Numbered from the stretch's first letter, positions 12,993 through 20,789 are shown. The stretch is DNA of 21,664 bases from Ligaoa zhengdingensis (GCF_014384885.1 NZ_JACRST010000028.1:1-21664), one strand, 5' to 3'. Translations and numbers: made by a program. The notes: generated by a model not told the origin, from the sequence alone.

Positions 12993-14795
12993 TCATTCGG
13001 CGGGCGTCTCTGTCTCCTCGTGCACCACCGCAATGCCCAGCTCGTCCAATGCCTTGGGCTCCACCACGTCCGGGCAGTGGCTCATCAGCTCGCTGGCGTT
13101 CTGCACCTTGGGGAACGCGATCACATCGCGGATCGAATCCTTCTGAAGCATCAGCATCACCAGGCGGTCCAGGCCGAACGCCATGCCGCTGTGCGGCGGC
13201 GCGCCGTACTGGTATGCGTCGATGAGGAACCCGAACTTTTCGCGCGCGTCCTCCAGCGTGAAACCCAACGCGCGGAACATCCGCTCCTGCAGCTCGGGGT
13301 CGTTGATACGCACCGAGCCGCCGCCCACCTCGCAGCCGTTCATCACCATGTCGTAGGCCCTGGCGAGGCAGTGCTCCTTGTCGGTCTCCACCATCGAGAT
13401 ATCCTCGGCCTTGGGCATGGTGAACGGGTGGTGCTTGGCCATAAAGCGGCCCTCCTCCTCGCTGTACTCAAACAGCGGGAAGTCGGTGACCCACAGGAAA
13501 TCGAAGGTGTCCTTCTCAATGAGGCCCAGCCGCTCGGCCAGATGGCAGCGCAGCGCGCCCAGCGCGTCGTACACTACGCTATTTTTGGCGTCAGCCACAA
13601 TCAGGAGCACGTCGCCGGTCTGGGCGTCCAGCCGCGCGCGGATCGCGTTTTTCTCCTCCTCGCTGAGGAACTTCTCATAACTGGAGGATTCGCCGTCCGC
13701 GGTGAGACGGGTGTAGGCCAGACCCTTGGCCTTGTAGGTTTTGACAAACTCCACCAGCTTGTCGATCTCCTTGCGGGTGAGGGTGGAGGCCGCGCCCTTC
13801 ACGTTGATGGCGCGCACCGAGCCGCCCTCGCTCACCGCGCCCGCGAATACCTTGAACTCGGTGCCGGCGAGCAGGTCGGTGAGGTCGGTGAGCTCCAGAC
13901 CGAAGCGGGTGTCCGGCTTGTCCGAGCCGAAGCGGTCCATCGCCTCGGCATAGGGGATGCGGCGGAAGGGGGTCTGGATGTCGATATCCAGCACCTGCTT
14001 CATCACCCGCTTCATGAACCCCTCGTTGACCGCCATCACGTCCTCCTCATCCGCGAAGGACATCTCCAGGTCGATCTGGGTGAACTCGGGCTGGCGGTCG
14101 GCGCGCAGGTCCTCGTCGCGGAAGCAGCGCGCAATCTGCATATAGCGGTCGAAGCCCGAGAGCATCAGCAGCTGCTTGTAGAGCTGCGGCGACTGGGGCA
14201 GCGCATAGAACTTGCCGTTGTGCACCCGGCTGGGCACCAGGTAATCGCGCGCGCCCTCGGGGGTGGATTTAATCAGGATGGGGGTTTCGATCTCCAAAAA
14301 CCCGTTTTCGTCGTAGTAGTCGCGCGCCACCTTCACAATCTTGTGGCGCAGCTGGAGCGCTTTCTGCATCTCGCTGCGCCGCAGGTCGAGGTAGCGGTAG
14401 CGCAGGCGCAGCTCCTCCTTGACGTTGGTGGTGTCGGTGATCTCGAACGGCGGGGTCTGGGCCTTGCCCACAATGCGCAGCTCGCGCACAAAAATTTCGA
14501 TTTTGCCGGTGGGGATATCGTGGTTGACCGCCTCGCGGGCGCGCACGTCGCCCTTGGCCATCACCACGTATTCCGCGCGCAGGCCCTCGGCCTTTTCAAA
14601 CACCGCGCGGTCGGTCGCGTCGTCAAACGCGAGCTGCAAAATGCCGGTGCGGTCGCGCAGGTCCACAAACATCAGGTTGCCGAGGTTGCGCGCCTTCTGT
14701 ACCCAGCCCGCCACGATCACCTCGCGGCCGATGTCGCCTTCATTCAGGTCTGTGCAATAGTGGGTCCGCTTGAACCCGTTCATCGTGTCTGCCAT
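12993..14795 (-). CDS. aspS: Aspartyl-tRNA synthetase
   Basis: The 600-aa class IIb synthetase attaches Asp to tRNA-Asp (and possibly tRNA-Asn if non-discriminating). It has the N-terminal OB-fold anticodon-binding domain (GREVIVAGWVQKARNLGNL..DLRDRTG, about residues 22-55), class II motif 2 (FRDEDLRADRQPEFTQIDLE), the bacterial GAD insertion domain and motif 3 (GAPPHSGMAFGLDRLVML) near the C-terminus. Length is typical for bacterial AspRS. The start follows AAGGAGAGAACAGAT. It lies 33 bases downstream of hisS, the usual clostridial hisS-aspS arrangement under T-box control. Confidence 0.97.
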   Translation of the reverse strand: MADTMNGFKRTHYCTDLNEGDIGREVIVAGWVQKARNLGNLMFVDLRDRTGILQLAFDDATDRAVFEKAEGLRAEYVVMAKGDVRAREAVNHDIPTGKIEIFVRELRIVGKAQTPPFEITDTTNVKEELRLRYRYLDLRRSEMQKALQLRHKIVKVARDYYDENGFLEIETPILIKSTPEGARDYLVPSRVHNGKFYALPQSPQLYKQLLMLSGFDRYMQIARCFRDEDLRADRQPEFTQIDLEMSFADEEDVMAVNEGFMKRVMKQVLDIDIQTPFRRIPYAEAMDRFGSDKPDTRFGLELTDLTDLLAGTEFKVFAGAVSEGGSVRAINVKGAASTLTRKEIDKLVEFVKTYKAKGLAYTRLTADGESSSYEKFLSEEEKNAIRARLDAQTGDVLLIVADAKNSVVYDALGALRCHLAERLGLIEKDTFDFLWVTDFPLFEYSEEEGRFMAKHHPFTMPKAEDISMVETDKEHCLARAYDMVMNGCEVGGGSVRINDPELQERMFRALGFTLEDAREKFGFLIDAYQYGAPPHSGMAFGLDRLVMLMLQKDSIRDVIAFPKVQNASELMSHCPDVVEPKALDELGIAVVHEETETPAE

Positions 14796-14828
14796 ATCTG
14801 TTCTCTCCTTATGCTCCGTGAGGTGGGC

Positions 14829-16139
14829 TCACGGGTTGATCTCGGTCTCGCGGATGCTCTCGGTGAGCACCGCCACCTGCGCGTCGTAGACAAAGTCGAT
14901 GAGGTCGTCGAACGCGACCTCGTGCGTCTCGCCGGTGCGCATATTTTTGACGTTCGCGCGCCCGCTCTCCAGCTCGTTGTCACCCAGGATGCAGCTCAGG
15001 CGGCACCCGAGCTTGTCCGCATATTTCATCTGTGCCTTCACGCCGCGGCCCATGGTGTCGCATTCGGCCCAGAAGCCCTCCTCGCGGAGCTCATTTACCA
15101 GCGCGAACGCCTTGACCGACGCGGCCTCGCCGATGCTGCCGATGTAGATGGCGCAGGCGGGCTGCTCGGGGAACTCGGCCCCGCAGGCGTCCATCACCTT
15201 TAAAAGCCGCTCGATGCCCATGGCGAAGCCGATGCCCGGCAGCTTGGGGCCGCCGATCTCGGCGAGCAGGCCGTCGTACCGGCCGCCGCCGCACACGGTG
15301 CCCTGCGCGCCGATCTGGTCGGTGACAAACTCAAACACCGTCTTGGTGTAGTAGTCCAGCCCGCGCACGATGGTGGGGTTCACCACATACGGCATCCCCA
15401 GCGCGTCCAGCCGCGCCTTGACCCCTTCAAAGTGGGCGGAGCAGCCCTCGCAGATGTAATCGAGCACCTTGGGCGCGTCCTTTGCGATCTTGTGGCAGAC
15501 CGGGCTCTTGCAGTCCAGGATGCGCATGGGGTTTTTCTCCAGCCGCTCGCGGCAGGTGTCGCACAGCTCATCCATGTGCGCGGCAAAATACTCCTTGAGC
15601 GCCTTGTGGTAGCGCGCGCGGCACTCCGGGCACCCGATCGAGTTGAGCTCGAGGCGCAGGTCGCGCACCCCCAGCGTGTCGAAAATCTCGCCCACCATCG
15701 CGATCACCTCGGCGTCGCAGGCGGGCGAATCGGAGCCGTACACCTCCGCGCCGAACTGGTGAAATTCGCGCAGTCGCCCGGCCTGCGGCTTCTCGTAGCG
15801 GAAGCAGCTCACCAGGTAGCTCACCTTGAGGGGCAGCGCTTCATTGAGCAGCCCGTTCTGCACCGCGGCGCGCGCCATGCCCGCCGTGCCCTCGGGCCGC
15901 AGGGTGATCGAGCGGTTGCCCTTGTCCAAAAAGGTGTACATCTCCTTCTGCACCACGTCGGTGGTGTCCCCCACCGAGCGGTTAAAGAGCTCGGTGTGCT
16001 CAAAGGTGGGCACCCGCATCTCCTGGAAGCCGTACAGCCGCGCGATCTCCATCGCCAGGCCCTCGACATACTGCCATTTGTAGCTGTCCCGCGGCAGCAC
16101 GTCCTGCGTGCCCTTGGGCGCCTGTGTCAACAATGCCAT
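14829..16139 (-). CDS. hisS: Histidyl-tRNA synthetase
   Basis: The 436-aa class II synthetase shows the N-terminal APKGTQDVLP, motif 2 FRYEKPQAGRLREFHQF, the histidine-specific motif RGLDYYTKTVFEF (about 257-269), GGGRYDGL and motif 3 GIGFAMGIERLL. A C-terminal anticodon-binding domain follows. The open frame extends 45 codons upstream into the T-box; ATG 16139 is chosen because AAAGGAGAAACAAATC precedes it and it gives the family N-terminus. It is the first gene of the operon. Confidence 0.97.
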   Translation of the reverse strand: MALLTQAPKGTQDVLPRDSYKWQYVEGLAMEIARLYGFQEMRVPTFEHTELFNRSVGDTTDVVQKEMYTFLDKGNRSITLRPEGTAGMARAAVQNGLLNEALPLKVSYLVSCFRYEKPQAGRLREFHQFGAEVYGSDSPACDAEVIAMVGEIFDTLGVRDLRLELNSIGCPECRARYHKALKEYFAAHMDELCDTCRERLEKNPMRILDCKSPVCHKIAKDAPKVLDYICEGCSAHFEGVKARLDALGMPYVVNPTIVRGLDYYTKTVFEFVTDQIGAQGTVCGGGRYDGLLAEIGGPKLPGIGFAMGIERLLKVMDACGAEFPEQPACAIYIGSIGEAASVKAFALVNELREEGFWAECDTMGRGVKAQMKYADKLGCRLSCILGDNELESGRANVKNMRTGETHEVAFDDLIDFVYDAQVAVLTESIRETEINP

Positions 16140-16192
16140 GATTTGTTTCTCCTTTCGGTGCGGGCGTGGCCCGCGGGTGGATAGGCGGAACC

Positions 16193-16475
16193 GACAAAAA
16201 ATGCTCCTGTCCCCTGTGATAAGGGACGGAGCATGTTCCGTGGTGCCACCCTCGTTGCGCGCGCCGGGGCGCACGCCGCTTGAGCGCCCCTTAACGCGGG
16301 GCCCGCGTGCGGGGCTACCGGGCCGCCCCCCAGGGCCTGCCGTTCCCCCCGCCGGCTCTCGGGTGTCTGTTCGCGTTTTGCCGGTGCGGGCGCGCTTTCA
16401 GCCGCGGCGCGCCCTCTCTGTGGCGGGTCAAAACGTTACTGCTCCCGATCCGGTCGCCTTTGTGCGATGTTTGAC
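16193..16475 (-). promoter_or_regulatory. T-box leader of hisS-aspS, probably tRNA-Asp specific
   Basis: On the minus strand the T-box sequence AGGGTGGCACCACGG is at 16252-16238. It is followed by a terminator hairpin (ATGCTCC...GGAGCAT, about 16234-16201) with a T-run at 16201-16196. Stem I features include AGAGAGGG and GGCTGAAAGC; the candidate specifier GAC (16367-16365) in GAACAGACACCCGAG reads Asp. Uncharged tRNA-Asp would stabilise the antiterminator and let hisS-aspS be transcribed. The T-box identity is firm; the specifier reading is an inference from position and context. Confidence 0.9.
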
Positions 16476-16481
16476 AAGGTT

Positions 16482-16510
16482 ATTTTACAACGCCGCCGCG
16501 CGTTTGTAAA
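16482..16510 (-). promoter_or_regulatory. Promoter of the hisS-aspS T-box operon
   Basis: On the minus strand TTTACA (16510-16505), 17-base spacer, TAAAAT (16487-16482), placing the transcript start near 16475, at the 5' edge of the T-box. Confidence 0.7.
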
Positions 16511-16539
16511 GCCCGCGGCGGCCGCATTCAGGGCTGAAC

Positions 16540-16959
16540 TCAGCGCAGCATCCCCATGGTTTTGGGGTTGACGATATTGCGCCAGTCGAGGTCGCCGCGC
16601 TCCAGCGCGTGGATGAGCGCCTCGGCGGTGGCGATGTTGGTGGCCACCGGGATGTTGTGGACGTCGCACAGGCGCAGCAGCTGCGCCTCATCGATGTCGT
16701 TCGGTTTTACGGTGAGCGGATCGCGGAAAAACAGGAGCAGGTCGATCTCGTTGCAGGCGATACGGGCCGCCACCTGCTGGTCGCCGCCCTGCCCGCCGCT
16801 CAAAAAGCGGACGATCTGGAGCCCTGTCGCTTCGGAGACCATCTTGGCGGTGGTGCCGGTGCCGCACAGGTTGTGACGGCTGAGAACCCCGCAATAGGCA
16901 ATGCAGAATTGTACCATGAGTTCTTTTTTTGCGTCGTGCGCCGTAACTGCTATATTCAC
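16540..16959 (-). CDS. mgsA: Methylglyoxal synthase
   Basis: The 139-aa protein converts dihydroxyacetone phosphate to methylglyoxal and phosphate. Family blocks seen: N-terminal VTAHDAKKE with His8 and Lys12, phosphate-binding CGTGTTAKMV (32-41), GGQGGDQQVAARI with the catalytic Asp60, FFRDPL with Asp80, and VATNIATAEALI near the C-terminus. The frame is open to 17046, but GTG 16959 is chosen because GGAGGG lies 8 bases upstream and it gives the normal length. The position matching E. coli His98 appears to be Asn87 here. It follows the minD-like gene by 64 bases in the same direction, a common clostridial pairing. Confidence 0.92.
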   Translation of the reverse strand: MNIAVTAHDAKKELMVQFCIAYCGVLSRHNLCGTGTTAKMVSEATGLQIVRFLSGGQGGDQQVAARIACNEIDLLLFFRDPLTVKPNDIDEAQLLRLCDVHNIPVATNIATAEALIHALERGDLDWRNIVNPKTMGMLR

Positions 16960-17023
16960 TGATCTTTCCCTCCAATGGTGTTGTAGTTCCTGTTCGGGCG
17001 GGCCGGGTTGCGCGGAGGGCGGG

Positions 17024-17761
17024 TCATTCCACCGCCAACTCGACAAATTCGCCGGTGAGGCGCCGCGCGATGTTCTGGATGGCCACCCCCGCGGTGTACC
17101 GCGTGGAGATCATGCGCCCCTGCGCGAGGGCGCGCACCATCTCCGGCTCATACGGGATCACCCCGATGAGCGGCTCCAGAACCGTATCGATCACGACGTC
17201 GAGATGGGGCAGCACCTCCAACCGGCCGCGTGTGGTTTTCACCTTGTTGATGACGATGCGCTGTCTGGTCAGTCCGTGCGCATCCAGGTAATCCGACAGA
17301 ATTTTGGCGTCCCGCATGGAGATCGGGTCGGGCGTGACGATGAGCAGCGCGAGGTCACAGACCCGCGTGATATCGATGAGGGTGCGGCCAAAACCTGCGG
17401 GCGTCTCGATGAGGATGAAATCGTAATAGTGCGAAAGCCCCTTGCAGAGCTTGTAGAACAGCTTGGACGAATAGTTGGAATCGGGACGCAGGGTTGCGGG
17501 CATCATCGAAAGGTTATCTGTGATGGGGGAGCTGTAAATCGCCTTGATCGGCTCGCACCGGCCGCACAGCACGTCGCTGATGTCGTGCACCGTGCGCTCG
17601 GACACCCCCAGCATGATGTCGAGGCAGCGCAGGCCGCTGTCCATTTCCAGGATCAGCACCTTTTTCCCCAGCCGCGCCAGGTAGTAGCCCAACCCCGCGC
17701 AGATGGAGGATTTGCCCACGCCGCCCTTGCCGGACGTAATCATGATTATTTTTGCCTTCAT
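17024..17761 (-). CDS. MinD-like ParA-family ATPase
   Basis: The 245-aa protein carries the deviant Walker A motif SGKGGVGKSS (10-19, with Lys12 and Lys17), the switch I region EMDSGLRCLDIMLG (39-52) and the Walker B-like IETPAG (118-123). MinD proteins dimerise on ATP binding and place the division septum with MinC. Two family Asp positions (E. coli D38 and D120) are Glu here (E39, E119), and the C-terminus (NIARRLTGEFVELAVE) lacks an obvious membrane-targeting amphipathic helix. It may therefore be a MinD paralogue and not the division MinD; no minC or minE is adjacent. A TTTGAA-17-TATGAT promoter lies upstream and mgsA follows. Confidence 0.82.
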   Translation of the reverse strand: MKAKIIMITSGKGGVGKSSICAGLGYYLARLGKKVLILEMDSGLRCLDIMLGVSERTVHDISDVLCGRCEPIKAIYSSPITDNLSMMPATLRPDSNYSSKLFYKLCKGLSHYYDFILIETPAGFGRTLIDITRVCDLALLIVTPDPISMRDAKILSDYLDAHGLTRQRIVINKVKTTRGRLEVLPHLDVVIDTVLEPLIGVIPYEPEMVRALAQGRMISTRYTAGVAIQNIARRLTGEFVELAVE

Positions 17762-17816
17762 GCCAGTCTGTTAATCCTTCCTGATGGGCGTGCCCGCCCA
17801 GATTTCACCTGAATCT

Positions 17817-17845
17817 ATCATACCACAAAAGCTACCAAATTCAAA
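17817..17845 (-). promoter_or_regulatory. Promoter of minD-like-mgsA
   Basis: On the minus strand TTTGAA (17845-17840), 17-base spacer, TATGAT (17822-17817), about 55 bases before the minD-like start. Confidence 0.65.
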
Positions 17846-17873
17846 GTAAAAGTTGCGCTTCAATTAGTTATTT

Positions 17874-18251
17874 TTACCGCCCTGCGGCCCCCGCGCGGAT
17901 TTGCAGCGCGGTTTTGTTGGGCATACACACCGCACTCTCGCCCGGGCGGGAGACAAAGCCGGTGTTTTCACAGATGTGGTCGGGACAGTCCACATCCACA
18001 AACCGGATGCGGCCCCCGCTGATTTCAAAGCTCACCGGCCGGTCGGTGAGCGAAAAGCGCCCATCCGCCGCCTTTGTGAGGTCGATCTCCCGCACCACCG
18101 CGCCGTCCACCGAGATTACCGCTGTGGGGTTGTCCCCCTGCGGCCGCAGCCAGTAGAACAGCGCAAAGCCCGCGGCGGCCAGCAGCAGCAGGCCGGTCAC
18201 GGCGGCGTCGGTTTTTTTATTGAAAAATTTTCGTTCGGCCAAAAATTTCAC
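17874..18251 (-). CDS. NusG domain II-containing membrane-anchored protein
   Basis: With start GTG 18251 the product is 125 aa: a basic N-terminus (KFLAERKFFNKKTD), one membrane helix (AVTGLLLLAAAGFALFYWL) and an extracytoplasmic NusG_II domain with the family motif DCPDHICENTGFVSRPGE followed by CMPNKTALQI. Such proteins are common in Firmicutes, often near rnfC or thiamine genes; their role is not established. The frame is open to 18344, but the upstream part does not look like the family; GTG 18251 has GGAAAGG just upstream. The cysteines in DCPDHIC and CMPN may form a disulfide or bind metal. It is divergent from spoVAC. Confidence 0.85.
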   Translation of the reverse strand: MKFLAERKFFNKKTDAAVTGLLLLAAAGFALFYWLRPQGDNPTAVISVDGAVVREIDLTKAADGRFSLTDRPVSFEISGGRIRFVDVDCPDHICENTGFVSRPGESAVCMPNKTALQIRAGAAGR

Positions 18252-18286
18252 GCCTTTCCGGCCAGATTGTACCTGACCTGGATTTC

Positions 18287-18316
18287 TCATAAAATCGTCT
18301 GCGGTCCGCCATACTA
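18287..18316 (+). promoter_or_regulatory. Candidate sigma-G promoter of the spoVA operon
   Basis: TCATA (18287-18291), 18-base spacer and CATACTA (18310-18316) fit the sigma-G pattern (-35 GHATR at 4 of 5, -10 CATNMTA exactly). spoVA operons are sigma-G dependent in the forespore. The leader to spoVAC would be about 105 bases. No alternative sigma-A promoter is evident. Confidence 0.35.
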
Positions 18317-18426
18317 AATCCGTGATGAAGTCCGCGTATAGCACCCTTGTTTTTTATCACAGATAGCATCATAGCAGGATTTCAGCGCAGATTCAAGCAA
18401 CAAAATGTGAAGGTGTGATAAACAGT

Positions 18427-18870
18427 ATGGCACTTACGCCAAAAGAATATGAAGGCATGAACCAAAAAGCCTCGCCCAACTCTCCACTGGGCAAGGACAT
18501 GCTGCTCGCGTTCCTGATCGGCGGCGCGATCTGCACGCTCGGCCAGTTCTTCATCGAGCTCTATACCATGGCCGGCCTGGACGCGGAACTGGCCAGCGGC
18601 ACCGCTTCGGTCACGCTGGTATTTCTGAGCGTGCTGTTCACCGGCCTCAACCTGTACGACAAGCTGGCGCGCCTCGGCGGCGCGGGCACCCTGGTGCCGA
18701 TCACCGGCTTTGCCAACGCGGTATCCGCGCCGGCGCTGGAATTTAAAAGCGAGGGCCTCATCCTGGGCATCGGCGTGAAGATGTTCTCCATCGCGGGGCC
18801 GGTGATCGTATACGGCGTCGCCGCCAGCGTGATCTATGGCCTGATCCTCTTTTTGTTCCAACTGTTTTAA
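18427..18870 (+). CDS. spoVAC: Stage V sporulation protein AC (dipicolinate channel subunit)
   Basis: The 147-aa membrane protein starts MALTPKEYEGMNQKASP, a typical SpoVAC N-terminus, and has about four hydrophobic segments (LLAFLIGGAICTLGQFFIEL, ASVTLVFLSVLFTGL, VPITGFANAVSAPALEF, IVYGVAASVIYGLILFLF). SpoVAC forms the inner-membrane channel moving Ca-dipicolinate into the forespore and out at germination. ATG 18427 is favoured; a GTG at 18415 is in frame, and the AAGGTG upstream is a weak SD for either. It is the first gene of spoVAC-spoVAD-spoVAE. Confidence 0.95.
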   Translation: MALTPKEYEGMNQKASPNSPLGKDMLLAFLIGGAICTLGQFFIELYTMAGLDAELASGTASVTLVFLSVLFTGLNLYDKLARLGGAGTLVPITGFANAVSAPALEFKSEGLILGIGVKMFSIAGPVIVYGVAASVIYGLILFLFQLF

Positions 18871-18921
18871 ACGATTACACATGCGGCGGGCCCCGGCCCG
18901 CCGGGGAAAGGATCTGATCCT

Positions 18922-19956
18922 ATGCCGACCAAGCTAGGCAAGCACACCCTGCGGCTGGACAGCGCCCCCTCGGTGCTGTCGTTTGCGGCGGTGGCCAGCA
19001 AAAAGGAGGGCGAAGGCCCTCTCGGCCAAAAGTTTGATATTTTAAACGAGGACACCTCGTTCGGCCAGCAGTCCTGGGAGAAGGCCGAAAGCCAGATGCA
19101 AAAGCTGTGCGCCAGCAAGGCGCTGGAAAAGGCGAACCTCTCGCCGGACAGCGTGGATTTCATGTTCGCGGGCGACCTGCTCAACCAGTGCATCGGCTCC
19201 AACTACGGCCTGCGCGACCTGTCCATCCCGTTTTTGGGGCTGTACGGCGCCTGCTCCACCATGGCGGAATCGCTCGCGCTCTCCTCGATGTTTCTCGAGG
19301 GCGGGCTTGCGAACGTCTGCCTCGCGGTGACCTCCTCCCACTTCTGCTCGGCCGAGCGCCAGTTCCGGTTCCCGCTGGAATACGGCGGCACCCGCACCCC
19401 CACCTCCCAGTGGACGGTGACCGGCTCGGGCAGCGCGGTGGTGGGTAAAAACACGGCGCCGCCCTATGTCAAGGCGGTGTGCGTGGGCACCATCGAGGAC
19501 CTGGGCATCAAGGACCTCAACAACATGGGCGCTGCCATGGCCCCGGCCGCCGCCAAGACGATCGAGACCTTTTTTGAGGACACCTGCACCGGCGCGGACA
19601 ACTACGACCTGATTCTCACCGGCGACCTCGGCCAGGTGGGCACCGACCTGCTGCACCAGCTGCTGGCGCGCGACGGGGTGACGCTGGGCCACAAGCACAA
19701 CGACTGCGGCCTCATCATCTACGACCGCCAGAACCAGCTCGACATAAACGCGGGCGGTTCGGGCTGCGGGTGCAGCGCCGTGGTGCTGTGCGCGGATGTG
19801 CTGCCCAAGCTGCGAACCGGCGAGCTGCACGACGTGCTGTTCATCGCCACCGGCGCGCTGATGAGCCCGACCTCGGTGCAGCAGGGCGAATCGATCCCGG
19901 GCATCGCGCATTTGGTGTATCTTTCCAGCGAACCCGGTCGAAAGGGGGTTTTGTGA
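18922..19956 (+). CDS. spoVAD: Stage V sporulation protein AD (dipicolinate-binding)
   Basis: The 344-aa protein has a thiolase/ketoacyl-synthase-like fold: GACSTMAESLALSSMFLEGG and GYGGTRTP-like EYGGTRTPTSQWTVTGSGSAVV, then DLGQVGTDLLHQLL and SGCGCSAVVL. SpoVAD binds dipicolinic acid on the forespore inner membrane and delivers it to the SpoVA channel. Length matches the family. The start follows AAAGGATCTGATCCT. Its stop TGA overlaps the spoVAE ATG. Confidence 0.96.
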   Translation: MPTKLGKHTLRLDSAPSVLSFAAVASKKEGEGPLGQKFDILNEDTSFGQQSWEKAESQMQKLCASKALEKANLSPDSVDFMFAGDLLNQCIGSNYGLRDLSIPFLGLYGACSTMAESLALSSMFLEGGLANVCLAVTSSHFCSAERQFRFPLEYGGTRTPTSQWTVTGSGSAVVGKNTAPPYVKAVCVGTIEDLGIKDLNNMGAAMAPAAAKTIETFFEDTCTGADNYDLILTGDLGQVGTDLLHQLLARDGVTLGHKHNDCGLIIYDRQNQLDINAGGSGCGCSAVVLCADVLPKLRTGELHDVLFIATGALMSPTSVQQGESIPGIAHLVYLSSEPGRKGVL

Positions 19957-20324
19957 TGGAACTGTTCCTCACCTACCTCAAGGCGTTTCTGGTGGGCGGC
20001 GCGTTCTGCGCCATCGGCCAGATTTTCATCGATAAAACCAAGCTCACCCCGGCCCGCATCCTGGTGGGCTATGTGGTAAGCGGCGTGATCCTCTCCGGCC
20101 TGGGGCTGTACCAGCCGCTCGTCGATTTTGCGGGCGCGGGCGCTTCGGTGCCGCTCACCGGTTTCGGCCATCTGCTGGCCAAGGGCGTGCGCGAGGGTCT
20201 CGCGGAAAAGGGCCTGTTCGGCATCCTGTCCGGCGGACTCACCGCCACCGCGGGCGGCATTGCGGCCGCCATCATCTTTGCGCTGATTATCGCCCTGATC
20301 TTCAAGCCCGGCGACAAGACCTGA
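19956..20324 (+). CDS. spoVAE: Stage V sporulation protein AE (SpoVAEb type)
   Basis: The 122-aa membrane protein (MELFLTYLKAFLVGG...) has the SpoVAEb features FCAIGQIFIDKTKLTPARILV, a G-rich central part PLTGFGHLLAKGVREG and a final helix ending in KPGDKT. It resembles SpoVAC in sequence and forms part of the same dipicolinate channel. ATG overlaps the spoVAD stop (TGATG), so translation is coupled. AAAGGGGG lies upstream inside spoVAD. Confidence 0.95.
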   Translation: MELFLTYLKAFLVGGAFCAIGQIFIDKTKLTPARILVGYVVSGVILSGLGLYQPLVDFAGAGASVPLTGFGHLLAKGVREGLAEKGLFGILSGGLTATAGGIAAAIIFALIIALIFKPGDKT

Positions 20325-20345
20325 CCGCCGGATGGGAGGAGCCAT

Positions 20346-20501
20346 ATGCCCGATTATCAAAAGATGTACCATTTGTTGTTCAACGAGATCACCGATACCA
20401 TCGAGCGGCTGGAGCGCATCCAGCAGGATTGCGAGGAGCTCTACACCGCAGCGGACGACTCGGTCTACCCGATCCCGCCCGCCGGCGATCCCGAGGTATA
20501 A
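20346..20501 (+). CDS. Small conserved-looking protein at the end of the spoVA operon, 51 aa
   Basis: ATG 20346 follows GATGGGAGGAGCCAT, a strong SD. The product starts MPDYQKMYHLLFNEITDTIE, continues with a charged helix (RLERIQQDCEELYTAAD) and ends in a Pro-rich tail (YPIPPAGDPEV). It resembles the short helical proteins of many Firmicutes that begin with a similar MYxxLFNxxTDxIE motif, function unknown. It starts 21 bases after spoVAE and is closed by a strong terminator, so it is likely the last gene of the sporulation operon. Confidence 0.75.
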   Translation: MPDYQKMYHLLFNEITDTIERLERIQQDCEELYTAADDSVYPIPPAGDPEV

Positions 20502-20504
20502 CAA

Positions 20505-20541
20505 AAAAATCCACCGGAAACTGTTTCCCGGTGGATTTTTA
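20505..20541. terminator. Bidirectional intrinsic terminator
   Basis: AATCCACCGG and CCGGTGGATT form a stem flanked by A-runs on the left and TTTTT on the right, so it can stop both the spoVA operon (+) and the small membrane gene on the minus strand. Confidence 0.88.
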
Positions 20542-20552
20542 TTTTGCTTTGG

Positions 20553-20705
20553 TCAGATCAGCCCGCAGTCCTCGTAGTCCTTCCACTTTTCGCGATAGCT
20601 GCGTTCGCCCAGCAGGCGGTACACGATGTACCCCACCGACGCCATCAGAAAAACAATGGGAAGCACGACCGAGAGAAAACGTCTGAACATGCACTCTTTT
20701 TTCAT
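20553..20705 (-). CDS. Small membrane protein, 50 aa, unknown function
   Basis: From ATG 20705 the product starts MKKECMFRRFL, has one membrane helix (FLSVVLPIVFLMASVGYIVY) and ends RSYREKWKDYEDCGLI. An alternative start is the Met at 20690 (MFRRFL). The frame is open to 20777, but that part overlaps the promoter. Neither start has a strong SD. It has its own promoter (20749-20777) and shares the terminator at 20505-20541. The compact unit and the aromatic/acidic C-terminal tail suggest a real gene. Confidence 0.65.
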   Translation of the reverse strand: MKKECMFRRFLSVVLPIVFLMASVGYIVYRLLGERSYREKWKDYEDCGLI

Positions 20706-20748
20706 GCTTACGGCCCCCAATCCGGTTGGTTTTTTTCGTCTTATGGGT

Positions 20749-20777
20749 ATCATACCCCAAACCGGGCGTTTCGTCAA
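20749..20777 (-). promoter_or_regulatory. Sigma-A promoter of the small membrane protein
   Basis: On the minus strand TTGACG (20777-20772), 17-base spacer, TATGAT (20754-20749), giving a leader of about 37 bases. Confidence 0.75.
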
Positions 20778-20789
20778 CCGGGCGCGGGG

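Noticed and set aside
12957..15203. Open frame of 748 codons on the plus strand opposite aspS/hisS
   Set aside because: It is antisense to two certain synthetase genes, His/Val/Leu-rich in composition, and lacks a start signal.
16140..16274. N-terminal extension of HisRS to 481 aa
   Set aside because: It would be translated from the T-box terminator region; ATG 16139 has the SD and the family N-terminus.
18367..18373. CATCATA as an alternative sigma-G -10 upstream of spoVAC
   Set aside because: No GHATR-like -35 lies at 17-18 bases; the nearest is 26 bases away.
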